Positions 42,511 to 52,440 of a stretch of 64,000 bases of DNA are shown one piece after another. This stretch comes from Acidobacteria bacterium UBA7540. Its GTDB lineage: Bacteria; Acidobacteriota; Terriglobia; UBA7540. Location: the NCBI GenBank assembly GCA_002478145.1, contig DLMI01000088.1, positions 50,091-114,090 on the forward strand. The letters run 5' to 3'. A program made the translations under genes and the position numbers. The number at the start of each line of letters is the position of its first letter. The first letter of the stretch is position 1. The notes beneath the pieces were generated by a model. It ran no database searches and was not told the origin of the DNA. It worked only from the letters and a program-made list of their open reading frames with translations.

Positions 42511-42668
42511 AGGATGCTGAAAAACCGCCTAGCCTGTCATTCCGAGGAGTCCCGATCTGATCGGGACGACGAGGAATCTCGTTGTCCATTGTTTCCAGAG
42601 CGAGATTCCTCCCCTTCGCTCCGCTCTGGGTCGGAATGACACGGTTGACGGACGTTTTTCAGCGTCCT
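42511..42668. repeat. MITE-like element, family A (TIR AGGATGCTGAAAAAC) between ilvB and ilvN
   Basis: AGGATGCTGAAAAAC (42511-42525) is mirrored by GTTTTTCAGCGTCCT (42654-42668) with one mismatch. Inside are CTGTCATTCCGAGGAGTCCC, GATCGGGAC, CGAGGAATCTCG and GGAATGACA, close to the 33240 copy. It could form a strong hairpin in the ilv transcript. Confidence 0.88.
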
Positions 42669-42679
42669 ATTGAGCTGGA

Positions 42680-43174
42680 ATGGAGCAGGTTATGCAGTGG
42701 TTGCTGACTCTTGAAACCAATAACGACATGATATCAATCTGCCGCGTGATGAACATTTTCCGGCGAAAGAGCCTGGAGATCACAACGCTGGTGATGACGG
42801 CCCGGCCGGCGGGATTCTCCCTGATGGGCGTGGTTGAATCAGCGGAAGCCGATATAGACTACCTCTTCAATTTCTTGCGGCGGACCGGGGGGGTGCAGCA
42901 CGTCACCTGCTACCGCCATGAATCCTTTCCGAATGCTTCCTTCGTGTTTATCGATTCGGAAGCGGACAATTCCGGCGTCACTCAAGTACTGAAAGCATTT
43001 CCTGAATCGAAGCTGATTTTTGCCAGCCACGGGAAGTATTTGCTGGAGATTCCGGTGGAGAAACGGCGGACCCCTGCTTCGGCAGGCTCTCGAGCCCCGG
43101 CGTTTCTTCCCTTCGCTTGCGTCAAGACAACACGCAGCGCCACGCACCCGGAGCTTGCTCGAGTTCAGGCTTGA
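42680..43174 (+). CDS. ilvN: Acetolactate synthase regulatory (ACT-domain) subunit
   Basis: The 164-residue protein begins with an ACT domain (residues 4-78: [38 protein letters not shown]). It is placed between ilvB and ilvC, as expected for the small subunit that gives valine feedback. The second domain is shorter than in classical IlvN. The last 35 residues ([20 protein letters not shown]...) look like low-complexity or repeat-derived sequence rather than a conserved tail. Of the possible starts I keep ATG 42680, directly after the repeat. Confidence 0.8.
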   Translation: MEQVMQWLLTLETNNDMISICRVMNIFRRKSLEITTLVMTARPAGFSLMGVVESAEADIDYLFNFLRRTGGVQHVTCYRHESFPNASFVFIDSEADNSGVTQVLKAFPESKLIFASHGKYLLEIPVEKRRTPASAGSRAPAFLPFACVKTTRSATHPELARVQA

Positions 43175-43299
43175 TTTTCCCTTTCGCCACGATCCAGTGT
43201 AATACAGCACATGACGACAAAGAGGAGAACTGGTATTCTGCATTGATCCTTGGAGGTCAAGACTTTCTGAGGGTATTTCTTTCTTCAAGAGGAAACGAA

Positions 43300-44334
43300 A
43301 TGGCCAAAGTCTATTACGAGAATGATGGAGATTTGAAACACTTGGCGGGCAAGACCGTCGCTGTTATCGGTTACGGGAGCCAGGGGCACGCGCACGCGCT
43401 CAATCTGCGCGACAGCGGGATGAAGGTGATCGTGGGTGAGGTCCGCCCCTCTGCTCCCCAGGCCAAGGCGAAGGAGGCAGGCTTCGAGGTCGTTGATGCA
43501 GCGGAAGCCTCCCGGCGCGGCGACCTTATCGCCGTGCTCATCCCTGACCATGTGCAGCCCAAAGCTTACAAGGAACAGATCGAGCCCCATCTTGGCAAGG
43601 GGAAGGCCTTGTTGTTTGCCCACGGGTTCAATATTCACTTCAAGTTTGTCATTCCACCCCCTACGGTGGACGTGGTCATGATCGCGCCCAAGTGCCCCGG
43701 TCACCGCTTGCGCGAGCTTTTCCAGGAAGGCATCGGCGTCCCGGCCTTGCTCGCCGTCCAACAGGACGCCTCCGGCCACGCCGTCGAGAGCGCGCTGGCC
43801 TACGCGAAAGGTCTCGGGAGCCTTAAAGCGGGTGTCATCCGCACCACCTTTAAGGAAGAAACCGAAACAGACTTGTTTGGCGAGCAAACCGTATTGTGCG
43901 GTGGGGTGTCAGCATTAATCACGGCGGGATTTGAAACCCTGGTCCAGGCAGGCTACCAGCCGGAGATCGCTTATTTCGAGTGCCTGCACGAATTGAAGCT
44001 GATCGTGGACCTGATTTATCAGGGCGGGATCAAGTATATGCGCTACTCGGTGAGCGACACGGCTGAATACGGCGACTACACCCGCGGGCCGATGGTGATT
44101 GACGCGCACGTCCGCGAAACCATGAAGAAGATTCTCGCCGAGATTCAGAATGGCCGGTTCGCGAATGAATGGATGGAAGAGAACGCTCAGGGCCGGAAGA
44201 AGTTCCTCGAAATGCGCGCCCAGGCAGCGGAGCAACTGATTGAAAAGGTCGGGAGTGAATTGCGGAAAATGATGCCCTGGATTCGGGGCTCCAAGGAGGA
44301 AGTCACCGCCGCTCAAGCCGAGGCACGACGATAG
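43300..44334 (+). CDS. ilvC: Ketol-acid reductoisomerase, class I
   Basis: I set the start at ATG 43300 ([15 protein letters not shown]), with AAGAGGAAACGAA upstream; the frame extends 61 codons further without support. The 344-residue enzyme has the NADPH fingerprint [17 protein letters not shown] and the knotted C-terminal domain with [14 protein letters not shown] (metal ligands) and [19 protein letters not shown]. It catalyses isomerisation and reduction of acetolactate in valine and isoleucine synthesis. It directly follows ilvN. Confidence 0.95.
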   Translation: MAKVYYENDGDLKHLAGKTVAVIGYGSQGHAHALNLRDSGMKVIVGEVRPSAPQAKAKEAGFEVVDAAEASRRGDLIAVLIPDHVQPKAYKEQIEPHLGKGKALLFAHGFNIHFKFVIPPPTVDVVMIAPKCPGHRLRELFQEGIGVPALLAVQQDASGHAVESALAYAKGLGSLKAGVIRTTFKEETETDLFGEQTVLCGGVSALITAGFETLVQAGYQPEIAYFECLHELKLIVDLIYQGGIKYMRYSVSDTAEYGDYTRGPMVIDAHVRETMKKILAEIQNGRFANEWMEENAQGRKKFLEMRAQAAEQLIEKVGSELRKMMPWIRGSKEEVTAAQAEARR

Positions 44335-44420
44335 CTCGGCAGGGAATCTCACTTACCCGGGCTACCCGCAGTTATGAGGAGAAATGCCGCCACTCCGTTC
44401 GTGGGCATCCAAGGAGGGAC

Positions 44421-45299
44421 ATGAGGCCAGGAACAGACGTTTCGCAGACGAGTGCTCAAGCCGCTAAGGCTTTACAGCCCAGTGTCAGGAAACTCGCGCT
44501 CATCGGCGCCGGGAAACTCGGGGAGGGGCTGCTGTCGGGAATTTTGGGCTCGCAGCTTGTTCCCGTTGGGCGCGTGGAGGCTACCGTAGCTCACCAACCG
44601 CGCGCCGACTACCTGACAGAAAAATATGGCATCAAGGCGCATACCAACAACGTTCAGGCGGTCTCCGGAGCCGACCTGGTGCTGATCTGCTTGAAACCCC
44701 AACAGGTGAAGGGCTTTCTCCACGAAGTCAAGAAGAAGCTGAGAAAAGACGCCGTCATCATTTCCTCTGCGGCCTCGGTGACAACCTCCTTGATCGAGCG
44801 TGAAATGGGACGGCCGGTGCGCGTGGTCCGCGCCATGCCCAACACACCGTGCCTCATCCGCCAGGGTATGACGGCCCTTGCGGCAGGGCAGCACGCCACC
44901 GAAGATGACATCCGCCTGGCGCGAGAGATCTTCAGTTCCATGGGCCGAACTGTGGTTGTGGATGAAAAACACATGGATGCCATTACGGGTCTTTCGGCCT
45001 CCGGCCCTGCCTACGTTTATGTGATTATCGAGTCACTGGCCGAGGCGGGGGTGAAAATGGGGCTGCCGCGCGACCTTTCCACCGAACTCTCCGCCCAAAC
45101 CTTGCTGGGCGCTTCCGCCATGGTGCTACACACCGGCGAGCATCCCGCCAAGTTGAAGGACATTGTAACCACGCCGGCCGGCTGCACCATCGACGGTCTG
45201 CTGGAACTCGAGGAAGGGGGCTTGCGCGTTACTTTGATTAAAGCTGTGGTGCGCGCCGGCGAGCGGGCGCGGCAACTCGTGGAAAGCCAGAATACGTAA
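44421..45299 (+). CDS. proC: Pyrroline-5-carboxylate reductase
   Basis: The 292-residue enzyme performs the last step of proline synthesis. It has the Rossmann start KLALIGAGKLGEGLLSGIL and the family signature DAITGLSASGPAYVYVIIESLAEAGVKMGLPRDLS. The C-terminal segment SPGTT is replaced by VTTPAGCTIDGLLELEEGGLR, as expected. AAGGAGGGAC stands just before ATG 44421. The first 25 residues are extra and weakly conserved. It sits 86 bp after ilvC on the same strand and may be cotranscribed. Confidence 0.93.
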   Translation: MRPGTDVSQTSAQAAKALQPSVRKLALIGAGKLGEGLLSGILGSQLVPVGRVEATVAHQPRADYLTEKYGIKAHTNNVQAVSGADLVLICLKPQQVKGFLHEVKKKLRKDAVIISSAASVTTSLIEREMGRPVRVVRAMPNTPCLIRQGMTALAAGQHATEDDIRLAREIFSSMGRTVVVDEKHMDAITGLSASGPAYVYVIIESLAEAGVKMGLPRDLSTELSAQTLLGASAMVLHTGEHPAKLKDIVTTPAGCTIDGLLELEEGGLRVTLIKAVVRAGERARQLVESQNT

Positions 45300-45368
45300 C
45301 GCGCCGGCGCGAATTCTTCAGTTTTGCTGCGACGGCGCCTCGACTAGCGGGCTCCTCAATCCCCCTGT

Positions 45369-45539
45369 GCAGAGAGAGTAGGCAGTAGGCAGGGTCGATC
45401 CAAAATCCAAAATCTAAAATCCAAAATTGGCCCAGACCCTAGTCCCCAGCGCAGGGAGAGTAGGCAGTAAGCAGCAGGCAGGGTCAATCCAAAATCCAAA
45501 ATCTAAAATCCAAAATTGCCCCAGCCCCTAGTCCCCAGC
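45369..45539. repeat. Tandem pair of about 85-bp intergenic repeats
   Basis: Two units (45369-45450 and 45451-45539) share GGGAGAGTAGGCAGTA, a run of AATCCAAAATC-type short repeats, and CCCTAGTCCCCAG. The second has a short GCAGTAAGCAGCAGG expansion. They fill most of the 267-bp gap between the convergent proC and thrC, which holds no gene. Confidence 0.85.
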
Positions 45540-45566
45540 CCCTTCGACCGTCGACTCTCGACTTGT

Positions 45567-46859
45567 TCAAGCCGCGTCGCCGAGTGCTTGTTCCAGGGCT
45601 TTCCGCAGAGCCTCAAGACTCGGCTCGACGCGAAGTCTCTGGCGGGTTTCCTGAACTTCCGAGCGCTGGCGCATGATGTACTCGGTATCCTTCAGTTGGT
45701 TGCCCGTGAGAACGCAGACAATGTCCGCATGCCAGGGAATTTTTCCGGCACGCACGAGCTTTCGAACCCCGGCGATAGTCGCAGCGGAGGCAGGCTCACA
45801 TCCTACGCCGTCTTCAGCCAGCATGGCCTTTGCCTCAAAGATTTCCTTGTCGGTGACGGACTCTGTGAACCCCCCGCACCACTCCAACACTCGTTGGGCC
45901 TTCTTCCAATTGGCGGGATAGCCAATCCGAATAGCGGTGGCCTCAGTGTCGGGTTTATCCACTGGGGTCAGTTCGTTCAAGCCGCCCGCCACCATTTGAT
46001 GGAACGGACTGGACCCCGCGGCCTGCACCACGACAACCTGCGGCACCTTTTCGATGAATCCAAGCTCTTTCAACTCGCGCAGTCCCTTGCCGATGGCGGA
46101 GGCGTTGCCGAGATTCCCACCTGGCACCACTAGGTAGTCGGGCGGTCGCCAGGCCCGTTGTTCCAGCATCTCCGCCACGATGGTTTTCTGTCCCTCGATG
46201 CGGAAAGGGTTCACGGAGTTCACCAAGTGAAGACCCAGTTCCGGCGCGATCTCACGGAGCAGCCTGAAAGCCTCATCGAAAGTATCGCCCACCTCCACCA
46301 CCAGCGAGCCGAAATCTAAAGCCTGGGCAAGCTTCGCAGCGGAGATTTGCCGGTAAGGCACAAAGAGCAACGCTTTCATGCCCGCGCGAGCCGCGTAGGC
46401 TGCCATGGAGGAAGATGTATTGCCGGTCGAGGCGCAGGCTACCATGCGGATGCCACGCGAGGCAGCCCGCGTGATGCAGGCGGTCATCCCCAGGTCCTTA
46501 AAGGACCCGGTGGGATTGTTGCCCTGATGCTTGATGGTCAAATGGACGGGGCCGGCCCACCATCCTGTGCGGCGGGTTCCCACTAAGGGTGTCGAGCCCT
46601 CCGAGAGCGAGATAACCCGGTCGCCCGGTTCAATGAAGGGGATCAACTCGCGAAATCGCCACACCCCGCTGCGGTCGATGGGTTCGCCACTCAAGCGCCG
46701 CTGATGCCACGCCCGCCGAAGGGCTTCGGGATCGAAGGCCTCAAACTCGTATCTCACCTCCAGAAGCCCGCCACAGTCAGCACACGCGTGCGCATCCTTC
46801 TTCGGGTTTTGCTTGCGCTGGCAAGCTTCCTCAATGCATTGGAGGTAGGCAGATGACAT
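45567..46859 (-). CDS. thrC: Threonine synthase
   Basis: The 430-residue PLP enzyme converts O-phosphohomoserine to threonine. The PLP lysine sits in NNPTGSFKDLGM, and ACASTGNTSSSMAAYAARAG and VVPGGNLGNASAIGKG are the phosphate- and cofactor-binding loops. The N-terminus carries a zinc-ribbon-like pair (CQRKQNP...CADCGG), as in many bacterial ThrC. lysC lies upstream on the same strand, which fits joint control of the aspartate family. Confidence 0.93.
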   Translation of the reverse strand: MSSAYLQCIEEACQRKQNPKKDAHACADCGGLLEVRYEFEAFDPEALRRAWHQRRLSGEPIDRSGVWRFRELIPFIEPGDRVISLSEGSTPLVGTRRTGWWAGPVHLTIKHQGNNPTGSFKDLGMTACITRAASRGIRMVACASTGNTSSSMAAYAARAGMKALLFVPYRQISAAKLAQALDFGSLVVEVGDTFDEAFRLLREIAPELGLHLVNSVNPFRIEGQKTIVAEMLEQRAWRPPDYLVVPGGNLGNASAIGKGLRELKELGFIEKVPQVVVVQAAGSSPFHQMVAGGLNELTPVDKPDTEATAIRIGYPANWKKAQRVLEWCGGFTESVTDKEIFEAKAMLAEDGVGCEPASAATIAGVRKLVRAGKIPWHADIVCVLTGNQLKDTEYIMRQRSEVQETRQRLRVEPSLEALRKALEQALGDAA

Positions 46860-46860
46860 T

Positions 46861-47146
46861 GGCAGTCGTCAGTTGTCAGTCGTCAGTTGTCCGTTGTCCG
46901 TAGTCAGTCGTCCATTGTCAAGGACTGGCACATTGTTGAAGGAGCCCGCGAGGTTGTCATTCCAAGGAGTCCGCCATTGTTATTGACAGACGAGGAAGAA
47001 CCTTGTATTTGAATGAGTCTGTAAATGCTGAGATTCTCCGCTTCGCTTCGAACGACGATGGGAACGAGAGATTTCGCATCCTGAACACAAGCAGATGACC
47101 GCCCGCAACGGACCACTGACAACGGACTACTGACGACTGACAACTA
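46861..47146. repeat. Inverted pair of degenerate GTCAGTTGTCAGTCG repeats around a decayed family-A copy
   Basis: The left arm (46861-46922) is a run of CAGTCGTCAGTTGTCCGTTG units. The right arm (about 47100-47146) carries ACTGACAACGGACTACTGAC units in the other sense. Between them (about 46955-47062) is a worn copy of the family-A core (TGTCATTCCAAGGAGTCC, GAGATTCTCCGCTTCGCTTC). Confidence 0.75.
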
Positions 47147-48577
47147 CAGTTTAAACTCTTCGTGAATGGCTTTCACGGCTTCCTTCACGTCTGAGGACTT
47201 CACGGCAAATGAGATGCTCAATTCGGAAGACCCCTGGGCGATAGCGATAATGTTAATCCCGCGCCGCCCGAGCGCTCCGAAGGCTCGCCCGGCGATGCCT
47301 GGGGTGCCTTTCATGTTTTCGCCGATGGCCACCACAATGGCCACGTGAGGCATGACCTCTACCGTGGCTGAGCGGTCGTGAATAATCTCCAGCTCAAATG
47401 CTTTCTCGAGCTTGGCTTTCGCCCGTTTCAACTCCGCATCGTGGACGGCCAGGCACAGCACATTTTCTGCGGAGGATTGAGTCACCATGAGGGCGGTAAT
47501 ATCTTCCAGGCTGAGGCAAGTGAAAACCCGGCTTGCCACCTGGGCGAAGCTCAGTCGGTCTCCTCCACTGACCATGATGAGGCTGGCTTTGCTCAGGGAG
47601 GTGATGGCCTTCACGCCGGGCGGGCCGTCTGGCGCCGCAGGGACGATCCGGGTTCCCGGGCAGGAAGGGTTAAAGCTGTTCTTGATCCAGACGGGAATCT
47701 TCTTTTTCATCACCGGCTGAATGGTCTTGGGGTGGAGCACCTTAGCCCCGAAGAAGGAAAGCTCAATGGCTTCCCGGTAGGAGATGCCGGGAACAATCCG
47801 CGCCTCTGGGACCAGGCGAGGGTCCGCCGTCATCACCCCGTCCACATCGGTCCAGATCCACACTTCGTCGGCATCCAGGGCCGCTCCAATAATGGTGCCG
47901 CTGAAATCTGATCCCCCCCGGCCAAGCGTCGTGCAAAGGCCCTCGGGTGTGGCTCCCCGGAATCCGGTAATGACGGGAACGGCCCCGCGTTTGCGAAGCG
48001 GGGCAAGGCGCTGGCGGGTCTTGGCGGCGGTCTCGTCGAAAAGGGGAGAAGCGTTGCCAAAGTTGTCGTCCGTGACGATGAGTTCGGTGGCGTCCACGGC
48101 CTCCGACGCAATGCCCAGGGAGCGGAGGATGGCCGCCAGGAGGTTCGCGGCCATGACTTCGCCGAGGCTGGAAAGTGTATCCATGGCGCGGGGAGTAACT
48201 TCCCGAACCAGGGAAAAACCGGAACAAAGGTTCTCAAAGTTACCGACCTGGGCAGCCAAGCGAGGCAACACCAAAGATTGGTCGGCCGCAGAGAGAAGCT
48301 GGTCAGCGACTTCGCGGTGACGCCGCGCCAACTCCCGGCGTACGTTCTTCCAGTGTTCGCCATCGCCGGCGCTGGCTTCCGTGGCCGCACGAATCAGCAT
48401 GTCCGTCACTCCGCCCATGGCCGAAACCACCACCACGAGGTCGGCGTGTTGAGCACGCTCGGCCACTATCTTGCCCACATTTTGCATTCGCTCGGCGTTC
48501 CCGACCGAAGTGCCGCCGAACTTCATGACGACGAGTGGCTTCTTGCCTTTTGCAGGAGTCGTCGCTTCTTTAACCAT
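47144..48577 (-). CDS. lysC: Aspartate kinase
   Basis: The start is ATG 48577, with AAGGGACGAATT upstream; a longer frame starts ten codons earlier. The 477-residue protein phosphorylates aspartate at the entry to lysine, threonine and methionine synthesis. The N-terminal kinase part has VVMKFGGTSVGN and TLGRGGSDFSGTIIG. Two ACT domains in the last third (ALMVTQSSAENVLCLAVHD; VVAIGENMKGTPGIAGRAFGALGRRGINIIAIAQGSSELSISFAV) give feedback control. It is monofunctional, without a homoserine dehydrogenase domain. thrC is next downstream and a LysR regulator is upstream. Confidence 0.95.
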   Translation of the reverse strand: MVKEATTPAKGKKPLVVMKFGGTSVGNAERMQNVGKIVAERAQHADLVVVVSAMGGVTDMLIRAATEASAGDGEHWKNVRRELARRHREVADQLLSAADQSLVLPRLAAQVGNFENLCSGFSLVREVTPRAMDTLSSLGEVMAANLLAAILRSLGIASEAVDATELIVTDDNFGNASPLFDETAAKTRQRLAPLRKRGAVPVITGFRGATPEGLCTTLGRGGSDFSGTIIGAALDADEVWIWTDVDGVMTADPRLVPEARIVPGISYREAIELSFFGAKVLHPKTIQPVMKKKIPVWIKNSFNPSCPGTRIVPAAPDGPPGVKAITSLSKASLIMVSGGDRLSFAQVASRVFTCLSLEDITALMVTQSSAENVLCLAVHDAELKRAKAKLEKAFELEIIHDRSATVEVMPHVAIVVAIGENMKGTPGIAGRAFGALGRRGINIIAIAQGSSELSISFAVKSSDVKEAVKAIHEEFKL

Positions 48578-48654
48578 AATTCGTCCCTTGCCTCCGGTGT
48601 AAGTCAATCCCTGCCCGCCTGAGCGAACCGGAGGCCCGGGTGCGCTCAGGTCAG

Positions 48655-49581
48655 CTAGCGAATAGGATTCGTGGTCGTGGATGAGGAGACAGAATTAGGT
48701 GTCTTGGTCGATTCGCGGACAACATCGATGAAGACCTTGGCAGGGAGTGACAGGTATCGGTCCCGGCGGTACACCAAACCTAGTTCCCGGTAAATCTTCT
48801 CGCCTTCCAGGGGAATCAGCCTCAACACGCCGGCTAGGACCTCGGGTTGCGCATAGGTCCTGCTAATCAGGGAAATCCCCAGGCCCGCACCCACAAACTT
48901 CTTGATGGTTTCAACGCTGGCCAACTCCATGGAGATCTGGATGTGGTCACGGTACTGACGCAACAGCCGGTCAATCACCACCCGCGTGTGGCCGGTCTTC
49001 GGCAGGATGAGCGGGTGGTGCGAAATCTCCTCCAGGGTCACGCTTTTGTTCTTCCCCAGGGGGTGATTCTTGGGCACCACAAGCTGGACTTCGTCGCGAA
49101 AGACCGGAATGACCTCCATGTTATTCGCCGACTGCGGCAGAGTGACGATCCCCAGGTCCAGGACGCCTTCCTGCACTTTCTGCAAAATCTTGTGGCTGAA
49201 GTTGCGGTAGATACTGATCTGCACCAGCGGGTAAAGCTGTTTGAACTTGAAAAAAGTCTTCGGCAGGACGTAGAGGCAGGTCGCCTCGTTGGCCCCCATG
49301 TAGAGTTTTCCGCGTGGCGTCTGGTTCAGCTCGGCGATGGCTTGCAGGGCCTCCTTATGGAGGCCCAGCATCTTGTCCGCGTATCGCTGAAGGATCTCGC
49401 CCGCCGGGGTCAGGAGAACCTTCTTGCCGCTTCGGTCGAACAGCTTCTCCCCACACTCCTGTTCCAGAAGCCGCACTTGAGCGCTAATGGCGGGCTGCGT
49501 GCGAAAAATTTTCTCGGCCGCGCGGGAGAAACTCTGCAGCTTGGCGACTTCCAGAAAGCTGGCTAGCTGATCATAGTCCAT
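48655..49581 (-). CDS. LysR-type transcriptional regulator
   Basis: I set the start at ATG 49581 (MDYDQLASFLEVAKLQSFSR), the standard LysR beginning; the frame runs 41 codons further upstream. The 308-residue protein has the N-terminal winged helix (SRAAEKIFRTQPAISAQVRLLEQECGEKLFDRSGKKVLLTPAG) and a periplasmic-binding-like effector domain (IYRNFSHKILQKVQEGVLDLGIV). It lies 77 bp upstream of lysC on the same strand, so it may regulate the aspartate pathway or sulfur metabolism, as in CysB/CysL relatives. The effector is unknown. Confidence 0.9.
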   Translation of the reverse strand: MDYDQLASFLEVAKLQSFSRAAEKIFRTQPAISAQVRLLEQECGEKLFDRSGKKVLLTPAGEILQRYADKMLGLHKEALQAIAELNQTPRGKLYMGANEATCLYVLPKTFFKFKQLYPLVQISIYRNFSHKILQKVQEGVLDLGIVTLPQSANNMEVIPVFRDEVQLVVPKNHPLGKNKSVTLEEISHHPLILPKTGHTRVVIDRLLRQYRDHIQISMELASVETIKKFVGAGLGISLISRTYAQPEVLAGVLRLIPLEGEKIYRELGLVYRRDRYLSLPAKVFIDVVRESTKTPNSVSSSTTTNPIR

Positions 49582-49811
49582 TGTATCTTGTCTACACCTG
49601 GTCCTTACTATAGCAGATTGTGCGGGCTTGGCAGAAACAAAAATGACATTCAGTAGTCTGTAGTCAGCGGGCAAGACCAGGGGACGTAAGTCATAATCCC
49701 TCAAGAGGGAGTGCTGCCGGCAGGGTGGTCGCGCGCCTTTGAATTCAAGCAGGAATCAGCAGGTTGCTGAAGCATCTTAGCATGGGACCTGGAAGGCAGG
49801 CCCGCTCCATG

Positions 49812-51197
49812 TCAGAGCGGCGGGCGCTCGTAGCCGCCCACAGCCCTCTCGATTTTCGCGGCTACGGCCAGAGCGACGTCCTCGCGCCATGGACGCGCCA
49901 CAATCTGCACGCCAATCGGCAAGCCTGCCCGGGAACTCCCTGCCCGAACAACGGCTGCGGGCCAGCCTGTCAGGTTATACGTCATGGTGTAGCTGAAAGC
50001 CGAGAGGCGGTCGTAGGTCGAGCCGTGGGCCATGCCGGGGAATGAGCAAACCGGGCACACCATAACGTCGAATCCCTCCATGAAGGAAAGGAGGGAGCGG
50101 CGAAACGCGTCCCATTGGCCTATCAAGGCCCCGAACGCAGCTACCGACTTAGCATTAGAGCGCTGGAGGTCCAGGACGCGCTGCATGAGGGGATGGACCT
50201 TTTTCGTTCCGGCCATTTCGAGCAGTTCTTCGAGCCCCGCACCTCCGTCGGCGGTGAATAGGCCGAGATAGATTTCGTAGGTTTGCTCGATGTCGCGCGG
50301 GCGAGCCTCTTCGACGGCTGTCACGCTTGCTTCGAGCGCTCTTGCTGCGTTCGTTACGGTTTCGGTTGTTTCTCTTGTGGCTGTTTCGATTCCGTTGTCG
50401 GTGTGAAACGCGACGCGCAGGGCCTTGAGATCAACCTTGGTCGCATCGCCCAAGGGCATCGCGACGATGGCCGGGTCGCGCCAGTCAACCCCGGCGATGA
50501 TAGGCAGCACCGTGTTGAGGTCTGCTACGGATCGCGCCAGAGGGCCGATCTGCCAGAGCGCATCAAGCGTTCCACCGGGGCCGGGGAAGTGGCCGGTGCG
50601 CGGAACGCGGCCGGAAGTCGGCTTGATACCTGAAATGCCCGTGCAATGGGCGGGGAAGCGCACGCTCCCACCTGCATCGCTGCCCAAGCCGAGTGGCGAT
50701 CCTCCTGCCGCGATGATGGCGGATTCACCGCCGCCGCTGCCCCCCGGCGACAGCGACAGGTCATAAGGGTTATTCGTTCGGCCATAAACGAGGTTGTCGC
50801 TTTCCCATGCCCAGCCGAGTTCGGGGCAGTTCGTCTTGCCGAGGAGGACGCCCCCGGCAGCGCGCAGGCGCTTCACGACGGTGGCGTCCTCTTTGGGCAC
50901 GTAGGAGGCGCGGCCCAGGGTTCCTCCCGTGCTGATCACTCCTTCAGTTTCGATGGCGTCCTTCAAGGTAAACGGAACGCCGTGCAGCGGCCCTCTGATT
51001 TCCCCCTTGGCGAGAGCCTTGTCCGCCTCGCGGGCCTGTCGCAGCGCAGTTTCAGCGGGAAGTTGTACGACGGCGTTCAGCTTGGGGTTGACCTCCTCGA
51101 TTCGCTTGATACACGCTCTCACCAACTCTTCCGAGGAAATTTGCCTGTCGCGGATGGCTTTGGCTTGCTCCGTCGCTGAAGCAAAGATCAGTTCCAT
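49812..51197 (-). CDS. Amidase-signature family enzyme
   Basis: The 461-residue protein carries the Ser-cisSer-Lys triad of the family: Lys in GVPFTLKDAIE, serines in SLSPGGSGGGESAIIAAGGSPLGLGSDAGGSVRFPA. It starts MELIFASATEQAKAIRDRQISSEELV, as do many soluble amidases. It hydrolyses an amide, but specificity cannot be inferred. It is not a GatA in a gatCAB operon; no gatB or gatC is nearby. No signal peptide is seen, so it is probably cytoplasmic. The cupin gene downstream on the same strand is separated by a palindromic repeat. Confidence 0.92.
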   Translation of the reverse strand: MELIFASATEQAKAIRDRQISSEELVRACIKRIEEVNPKLNAVVQLPAETALRQAREADKALAKGEIRGPLHGVPFTLKDAIETEGVISTGGTLGRASYVPKEDATVVKRLRAAGGVLLGKTNCPELGWAWESDNLVYGRTNNPYDLSLSPGGSGGGESAIIAAGGSPLGLGSDAGGSVRFPAHCTGISGIKPTSGRVPRTGHFPGPGGTLDALWQIGPLARSVADLNTVLPIIAGVDWRDPAIVAMPLGDATKVDLKALRVAFHTDNGIETATRETTETVTNAARALEASVTAVEEARPRDIEQTYEIYLGLFTADGGAGLEELLEMAGTKKVHPLMQRVLDLQRSNAKSVAAFGALIGQWDAFRRSLLSFMEGFDVMVCPVCSFPGMAHGSTYDRLSAFSYTMTYNLTGWPAAVVRAGSSRAGLPIGVQIVARPWREDVALAVAAKIERAVGGYERPPL

Positions 51198-51319
51198 GGT
51201 GGTCCACCTCGATTCATTGTGAAAAGGTTCTGCCCGCGCCGGCAGTAAGCGCCTTGCCTCGGGTCACCTCGAATTTCATTGTATGTTGTGAAGGGGTAAA
51301 AAAATAGGGTGGTGTCCCA

Positions 51320-51395
51320 ATTCGAGTGTAGGCCCGCCTCTCCCGCAAGGCGGGACGGGACGGCCAGGCCGGGGCGAGCCCCGGCCCTACATCCC
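51320..51395. repeat. Palindromic repeat upstream of the amidase gene
   Basis: CCCGCCTCTCCCGCAAGGCGGG and GGCCGGGGCGAGCCCCGGCC form adjacent hairpins in a segment that begins GTAGGCCCG and ends CCGGCCCTAC. The GTAGG/CCCTAC ends link it to the element in dapD and the palindrome in the E2 gene. Confidence 0.7.
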
Positions 51396-51506
51396 ATGTA
51401 AGGACACTACGAAAAACAGCCTGGAGTCTTCGCGAGGTGCTGACACTCGTAGAGCCGGGCTTCCCGATTAAAAGCTTTCCGATCAAACGATTAATCGGGC
51501 GTGTTT

Positions 51507-51866
51507 TCAAGACTTCTTGGCGTAGTTGACCAAGCCGGTGATGTCGATGATGACCACGGGCTCATTTCCGACGACCCACGCGTCGTGTCCTGGAGCAATG
51601 ACGCCGACATCGCCAGGGCCGAACTCGATTTCGGTGCCGTCATCCATCTTGACGTGCAGGCGGCCCGAGATCATGTATTGGGTGTGTGCGCCTTCGCAAC
51701 TTTTGGTCTTCGCAATCGGCTTGACATGTTCTGACCATTTCCAGCCCGGGTCGAATGTAGCGCGCCCAAACGTGACGCCGCCCACCGTGGCCGTCGCAAC
51801 CTTGCCCTTGGGGAAAGTGCGGGTTTCATCGGGTGAATTCAAACTCTTCTTCTCGGTTGGTTTCAT
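51507..51866 (-). CDS. Cupin-domain protein
   Basis: The 119-residue protein has a single small beta-barrel: GWKWSEHVKPIAKTKSCEGAHTQYMISGRLHVKMDDGTEIEFGPGDVGVIAPGHDAWVV. The first motif is loose (His and Glu partly placed), and the second has GxxxPGxxH. Similar proteins bind small ligands or act as simple dioxygenases. It starts at ATG 51866 behind GGAGGCATGAA. No operon partner tells its role. Confidence 0.85.
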   Translation of the reverse strand: MKPTEKKSLNSPDETRTFPKGKVATATVGGVTFGRATFDPGWKWSEHVKPIAKTKSCEGAHTQYMISGRLHVKMDDGTEIEFGPGDVGVIAPGHDAWVVGNEPVVIIDITGLVNYAKKS

Positions 51867-52440
51867 TTCATGCCTCCTCGACAGGGATAGTTTAGACGGA
51901 GATTTCGATTCCGGAATCCGTCGGTACCTTTGGGTTTATAACCCAGTTGCTTGTAGTGAAAGCCCAGAAATTCGATTCTATCACAAAGAGTTTCTTGGTG
52001 GGACGGCTTTTGTGGTCTAGAGAAGGACCCTAGGCCTCGCCCTTTGTGTCAGGAAGCACTTCCATTCAATTCAGTGCCTTCCCCTCAAATCTGGGCTACG
52101 CATCTGGACACATTGCCTGTTGACAAGATCCGGTCGTTATGCTAGCCTATCGATGTGAGATCCCGACACATTTGGGAATGGGACCCCATACTTGCCCCTG
52201 TTGGGGAAGTGCGGGGCATGATCCCGCGCCAGGAAAGCCCATTCGATCACGCGCTCGACCGAAAGCTAAGGATATTGCTGAGCCGCCGAAACGAACTCCC
52301 CGCCGGGAACCTCACGGCCATTGCTTCCCACCCCACGATGACACGGACTTGGAGAACCTCCACAGAATCCTGGGAATCGACATTCCGTCCGGGCACGCTG
52401 GGGCTGCGGACGTGTAGTAACTCTAAAAAATGAACGGACC

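Noticed and set aside
45369..45539. Possible CRISPR array because of repeated units
   Set aside because: There are only two adjacent long units with internal short repeats, no regular spacers, and no cas genes.
52139..52433. Two overlapping plus-strand frames of about 92 codons
   Set aside because: No ribosome site, no recognisable domain, and no resemblance to IstB or other transposase parts despite the nearby end repeats.
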